From Actinoplanes sp. KI2 (GTDB lineage Bacteria > Actinomycetota > Actinomycetes > Mycobacteriales > Micromonosporaceae), in assembly GCF_025630775.1 (NCBI RefSeq), contig NZ_JAOSZE010000012.1, positions 62,001 to 126,000 on the forward strand: a DNA stretch of 64,000 nucleotides, in the 5' to 3' direction. Shown here piece after piece: positions 61,052 to 64,000 of the stretch; positions within the stretch are counted from its first letter, which is position 1, and the number at the start of each line of letters is the position of its first letter. The notes under the pieces are model-generated. The model was not told where the DNA came from. It was given only the letters and a program-made list of their open reading frames with translations, and did not search any database. The position numbers were made by a program, and so were the translations under genes.

Positions 61052-61983
61052 TGAGCTTTCGTGGATTGTCGCCGCGCTTCTGGGTCGCGGCCGGCATCGT
61101 CACCTTCGTCGTGCTGGTCGGCCTGCTCGGCCCGCTGATCGTCCGAACCGACCCGAACGCGACCGTCGGCGGCCTGTACGACCCGCCGCAGTGCTGCACC
61201 AAACTGCTGCTCGGCACCGACAACGAGGGCCAGAGCGTGCTCGCCAACCTGGTCTACGGGACGCGTACGTCGCTGATCGTGGGTCTGGTCGCCGGGACGA
61301 TCGCCACCGTGATCGGGCTGTTCGTCGGCCTGATCTCCGGCTACCGCGGCGGCTGGATCGACGACGTGCTGTCGGCGATCACCAACGTTGGCCTGGCCAT
61401 CCCGGCGATCGTGGTGATCATCCTGGTCTCGGTGTCGCTGCCCAAACGCAACATCTACACCCTCGCCATGGTGATCGGGCTGACCGCGTGGTTCTGGGTG
61501 GCCCGCGCCGTGCGGGCGCAGTCGAGCAGCGTCCGGGAGCGGGAACACATCGACGTGGCCCGGCTCTCCGGCGCCGGGTTCTGGTCGATCCTGGCCCGCG
61601 ACGTGCTGCCGTACCTTCTCTCGTACGTGGTGATGGCGGCGGTCCTGCAGATCTCCAGCGCCATCCTGTTCGAGTCGACGCTGAGCCTGCTCGGTCTCGG
61701 CCCGGGCGACGCGACCAGCCTCGGGACGATGCTCTACTGGGCGATCGCGTGGGGCTCGGTGCGCACCGGCGCGTGGTGGGCGTTCGTGCCGCCGACGCTG
61801 ATGCTCACCCTGATCGTCTTCGGGCTGCTGCTGTTGCAGTCCAGCCTCAACGAGGTGTTCAACCCGCGGCTGCGCCGGGGCCGGGCGGCCCGCCGCCGGA
61901 TGGTCACCCAGGAGATCCAGCCGGAGCCGGTCGGCGCGACCGGCCTGCTCGAAACACCGATCTCCGGAACGGAGCACGTCTGA
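61051..61983 (+). CDS. ABC importer permease, DppC/OppC type
   Basis: 310 residues from ATG 61051, overlapping the previous stop. Features: LLGPLIVRTDPNAT, LLGTDNEGQSVLANLVYGTR, six helices, and the EAA loop HIDVARLSGAGFWSIL. A basic/charged C-terminal tail (about 275-310) is longer than usual. Overlaps the next gene by one base. Confidence 0.95.
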   Translation: MSFRGLSPRFWVAAGIVTFVVLVGLLGPLIVRTDPNATVGGLYDPPQCCTKLLLGTDNEGQSVLANLVYGTRTSLIVGLVAGTIATVIGLFVGLISGYRGGWIDDVLSAITNVGLAIPAIVVIILVSVSLPKRNIYTLAMVIGLTAWFWVARAVRAQSSSVREREHIDVARLSGAGFWSILARDVLPYLLSYVVMAAVLQISSAILFESTLSLLGLGPGDATSLGTMLYWAIAWGSVRTGAWWAFVPPTLMLTLIVFGLLLLQSSLNEVFNPRLRRGRAARRRMVTQEIQPEPVGATGLLETPISGTEHV

Positions 61984-62855
61984 TGGGCACCCTCGTCGAC
62001 GCCCGCAACATCCGCGGGGTCTACTACACCGGCGGCAAGGACGTCGTCGCCGTGGACGACGTGTCTCTGCGGGTCGAGGAGGGCGAGGTGCTCGGCCTGG
62101 CCGGGGAGTCGGGCAGCGGCAAGACCACGCTCGGCTCGATCATCTCGCTGATCGCCCGGCCACCGCTGCACGTCGAGCGCGGCACCCTGGAGATCGACGG
62201 CAAGGTGCAGGAGCTGGGCGGCGACGCGCGCGTGGCGCGGACCTGGCGGGGCTCGGTGGTGTCGATGCTGCCCCAGGGCGCGATGAACTCGATCAGCCCG
62301 ACCAAGCGGGTCCGCCACCTGGTGTGGGACGTGATGCGCTCGCACGACCGCCGGATCTCCAAGGAGGTCGCGCTCGAACGGGCCCGGGAGCGGATCACCA
62401 CGCTCGGCCTGCCGGCCCGGGTGCTGGACGCGTACCCGCATCAGCTCTCCGGCGGCATGAAGCAGCGGGTCGTCACGATCATCAGCACGCTGCTGAACCC
62501 GCGGCTGCTGGTGGCCGACGAGCCGACCTCGGCGCTGGACGTCTCCAGCCAGAAAATTCTGATCGAGATGCTGCTCGAGATGCTCGACCAGAAGATCATG
62601 TCCGGGGTGATCTTCGTGACCCACGACCTGCCGGTGCTCCGCACGGTGGCCACCAAGATCGCGGTGATGTACCAGGGCCGGGTGGTCGAGCGCGGGCCGA
62701 CCCGGCTGATGGTCGACCGTCCCGAGCATCCCTACACCAAGGCGCTGATGAGCTCGGTGCTCACGCCCGAGCCCAAGTACTCGAAGATCCGGATCGAGGG
62801 GATGAGCGGCTTCGACCGTACGTCGTTCGACGCGCCGGCGGTGATCCACTCATGA
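61983..62855 (+). CDS. ABC importer ATPase, DppD/OppD type
   Basis: 290 residues from ATG 61983. Walker A GESGSGKTTLG, signature LSGGMKQRVVTI, Walker B RLLVADEPTSALD, H-loop FVTHDLP and the C-terminal oligopeptide-transporter motif EHPYTKALMSSV. No cysteine cluster like OppD's is seen in the tail. Overlaps the next gene by 4 bases. Confidence 0.95.
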   Translation: MGTLVDARNIRGVYYTGGKDVVAVDDVSLRVEEGEVLGLAGESGSGKTTLGSIISLIARPPLHVERGTLEIDGKVQELGGDARVARTWRGSVVSMLPQGAMNSISPTKRVRHLVWDVMRSHDRRISKEVALERARERITTLGLPARVLDAYPHQLSGGMKQRVVTIISTLLNPRLLVADEPTSALDVSSQKILIEMLLEMLDQKIMSGVIFVTHDLPVLRTVATKIAVMYQGRVVERGPTRLMVDRPEHPYTKALMSSVLTPEPKYSKIRIEGMSGFDRTSFDAPAVIHS

Positions 62856-63628
62856 TCCTCGGCGCCGAGCACCTGACCAAAGTTTTCGGACGCGGCAAGA
62901 ACCAGGTCCGGGCCGTCGACGACGTCTCGTTCGAGCTCGAAGAGGGCCAGATCACCACGATCGTCGGCGAGAGCGGCTCGGGGAAGTCGACCGTGGCCCG
63001 GATGCTGCTCGGCCTGCTGCCGATCACCTCCGGAAAGCTGACCTTCCAGGACCGGGACGTCACCAACCTCAAGGGCCGGGACCGGGCCGAGTACTGGCGG
63101 CACGTGCAGGCGGTCTTCCAGGACCCGTTCTCCTCGTTCAACCAGTTCTTCACCGTCGGCAAACTGCTCAACCGGTCGATGCAGCTGGTCGGCAAGCAGG
63201 CCGGCCGGCAGCGCCTCGAGGAGTCGCTCGGGCACGTCGGCATGGACCTCGACGTGCTCGACCGCTACCCGCACCAGCTCTCCGGCGGGCAACGCCAGCG
63301 CGTGATGATCGCCCGGGCACTGATGATGCGGCCGACCCTGCTGATCGCCGACGAGGCCACCTCCATGCTGGACGCGTCGCTGCGGGTGAACATCCTCAAC
63401 GTGCTCACCGACCTGCGCGACGAGCTCGGGATGACGGTCCTGTTCATCACGCACGACATCGGGCAGGCCTGCTACCTGGCCGACCGGGTGCTGGTGATGG
63501 AGCACGGGGTGATGGTCGAGCAGGGCCCGACCGACCAGGTGATCTTCCAGCCGCGGCACGAGTACACGAAACGACTGCTCGCGGACGTACCGAAGCTGCA
63601 TTCCGCCCTGGAGTTGGACCAGCCATAA
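62852..63628 (+). CDS. ABC importer ATPase, DppF/OppF type
   Basis: 258 residues from ATG 62852. Walker A GESGSGKSTVA, QDPFSSFNQFFTV, signature LSGGQRQRVMIA, Walker B LLIADEATSMLD (with Ala in place of the more usual Pro) and H-loop FITHDIG. Pairs with the OppD-type ATPase. Last gene of the importer operon. Confidence 0.95.
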   Translation: MILGAEHLTKVFGRGKNQVRAVDDVSFELEEGQITTIVGESGSGKSTVARMLLGLLPITSGKLTFQDRDVTNLKGRDRAEYWRHVQAVFQDPFSSFNQFFTVGKLLNRSMQLVGKQAGRQRLEESLGHVGMDLDVLDRYPHQLSGGQRQRVMIARALMMRPTLLIADEATSMLDASLRVNILNVLTDLRDELGMTVLFITHDIGQACYLADRVLVMEHGVMVEQGPTDQVIFQPRHEYTKRLLADVPKLHSALELDQP

Positions 63629-63704
63629 CGTGGGAAGCATGCGCCGCCTGGCACGCCGGCAGTGATCTTAGACACACACTGGTCCGGTCGGTGTACGGAT
63701 GGGG

Positions 63705-63729
63705 CGTGTCCGGCGATCAATCGGACACG
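63705..63729. promoter_or_regulatory. Inverted repeat between importer operon and the final gene
   Basis: CGTGTCCG-N9-CGGACACG, perfect 8-bp arms, 82 nt before the GTG at 63811 and 77 nt after the importer stop. No T-run follows, so an operator is more likely than a terminator. Confidence 0.4.
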
Positions 63730-63810
63730 GCAGGCTATTCGCAGTCTTTGTGAAATTTCTTAACGTCTCATCAGTAGGCAACCGGGGGTTCGGCCGATCA
63801 TCATGGCTCG

Positions 63811-64000
63811 GTGCCTGGCCGACATCGTCAACTTCACCGCACCGGACTCATCGTCACCGCCGCCGCGGCCGCCGTCGCCGTCGTGGCCGGCGGGTCGTGG
63901 GCCGGTTATCGCGCGCTCTCCGGTGACAGCTGCGCCACGACCGAACGCCTGAGGGTCGCCGCCGCCCCCGAGGTCGCGCCGGCGGTCACCGCCGCCGCGG
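63811..64000 (+). CDS. Probable substrate-binding/VWA-domain membrane-anchored protein, 5' part
   Basis: Open from GTG 63811 to the window end (63 residues). A short basic segment (PGRHRQLHRTG) is followed by a hydrophobic helix (LIVTAAAAAVAVVAGG) and then GYRALSGDSCATTERLRVAAAPEVAPA, the start of the substrate-binding domain found in actinobacterial solute-binding/VWA fusion proteins. The rest lies outside, so this is a family guess from the N terminus only. Confidence 0.6.
   Translation, partial: MPGRHRQLHRTGLIVTAAAAAVAVVAGGSWAGYRALSGDSCATTERLRVAAAPEVAPAVTAAA

Noticed and set aside
63699..63926. 75-codon forward frame near the window end
   Set aside because: Arg-rich shadow; the GTG 63811 frame gives a basic segment, membrane helix and family-like sequence instead.

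Overview
The window is very GC-rich (roughly 70% or more), with strong third-position GC, frequent GTG starts and many 4-base ATGA/GTGA gene overlaps. The gene content (XRE/DUF5753 regulator beside a SAV2177-type methyltransferase, Acg-type nitroreductases, GH92 and GH3 enzymes with secretion signals, EAD/NB-ARC/TPR proteins, PilZ and MCP genes) fits a Micromonosporaceae actinobacterium, most likely Actinoplanes or a close relative. That assignment is inference from gene families; no rRNA or other marker is present.

Layout. 0-8.2 kb: a hypoxia/energy module with the 3' part of pyruvate formate-lyase and its activase, an Acg-like nitroreductase, both ETF subunits and an EtfD-like membrane Fe-S protein, then a zinc-ribbon membrane protein. 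8.2-15.5 kb: an XRE/methyltransferase pair, a multicopper oxidase with a small membrane protein divergent from a MarR gene that carries a tandem operator, a rhodanese, and a TPR protein with a cupin-like partner. 15.5-17.3 kb: a second Acg nitroreductase and a DoxX protein, each preceded by a near-identical DosR-like box; a weaker copy lies before the ETF genes. 17.3-20.2 kb: secreted M36 metallopeptidase. 20.2-23.4 kb: an unusual redox operon (cupredoxin lipoprotein, Tat metallophosphoesterase, small membrane protein, ECF sigma factor, membrane Rieske protein). 23.5-27.1 kb: secreted proteins, SRPBCC protein, an Old Yellow Enzyme/MerR divergent pair, and a six-repeat secreted beta-propeller-like protein. 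27.1-34.3 kb: a seven-gene operon (lipoprotein, adaptor, ABC ATPase, permease, response regulator, histidine kinase, DUF3500) whose last gene has a frameshift plus a 35-bp tandem duplication. 34.4-41.8 kb: phosphoesterase lipoprotein, PilZ protein, repeat-rich intergenic DNA, two chemoreceptors, a trypsin-like protease, GNAT and a region-4-only sigma-like protein. 42-45.1 kb: a secreted GH92 mannosidase with a LacI-type operator.

45.1-52.2 kb is the most unusual stretch. Two large convergent NB-ARC/TPR (STAND) proteins, one with an effector-associated-domain-like N terminus and one with an HTH-like N terminus, enclose a 69-residue tail-anchored peptide. The block is bracketed by a decayed 5' fragment of a VOC-family gene on the left and the complete VOC gene on the right, in direct orientation, as expected for an inserted or rearranged island. 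52.2-63.6 kb is a catabolic region: tannase-family esterase with a divergent TetR gene and a perfect 16-bp palindrome, GH3 beta-glucosidase with a PA14-like insert, Tat esterase, and a complete family-5 (oligopeptide/oligosaccharide) ABC importer. The window ends in the start of a probable solute-binding/VWA protein.

Together the region joins low-oxygen redox metabolism, envelope redox sensing, plant- and fungal-polymer degradation with uptake, and a candidate STAND-based conflict or signalling module.
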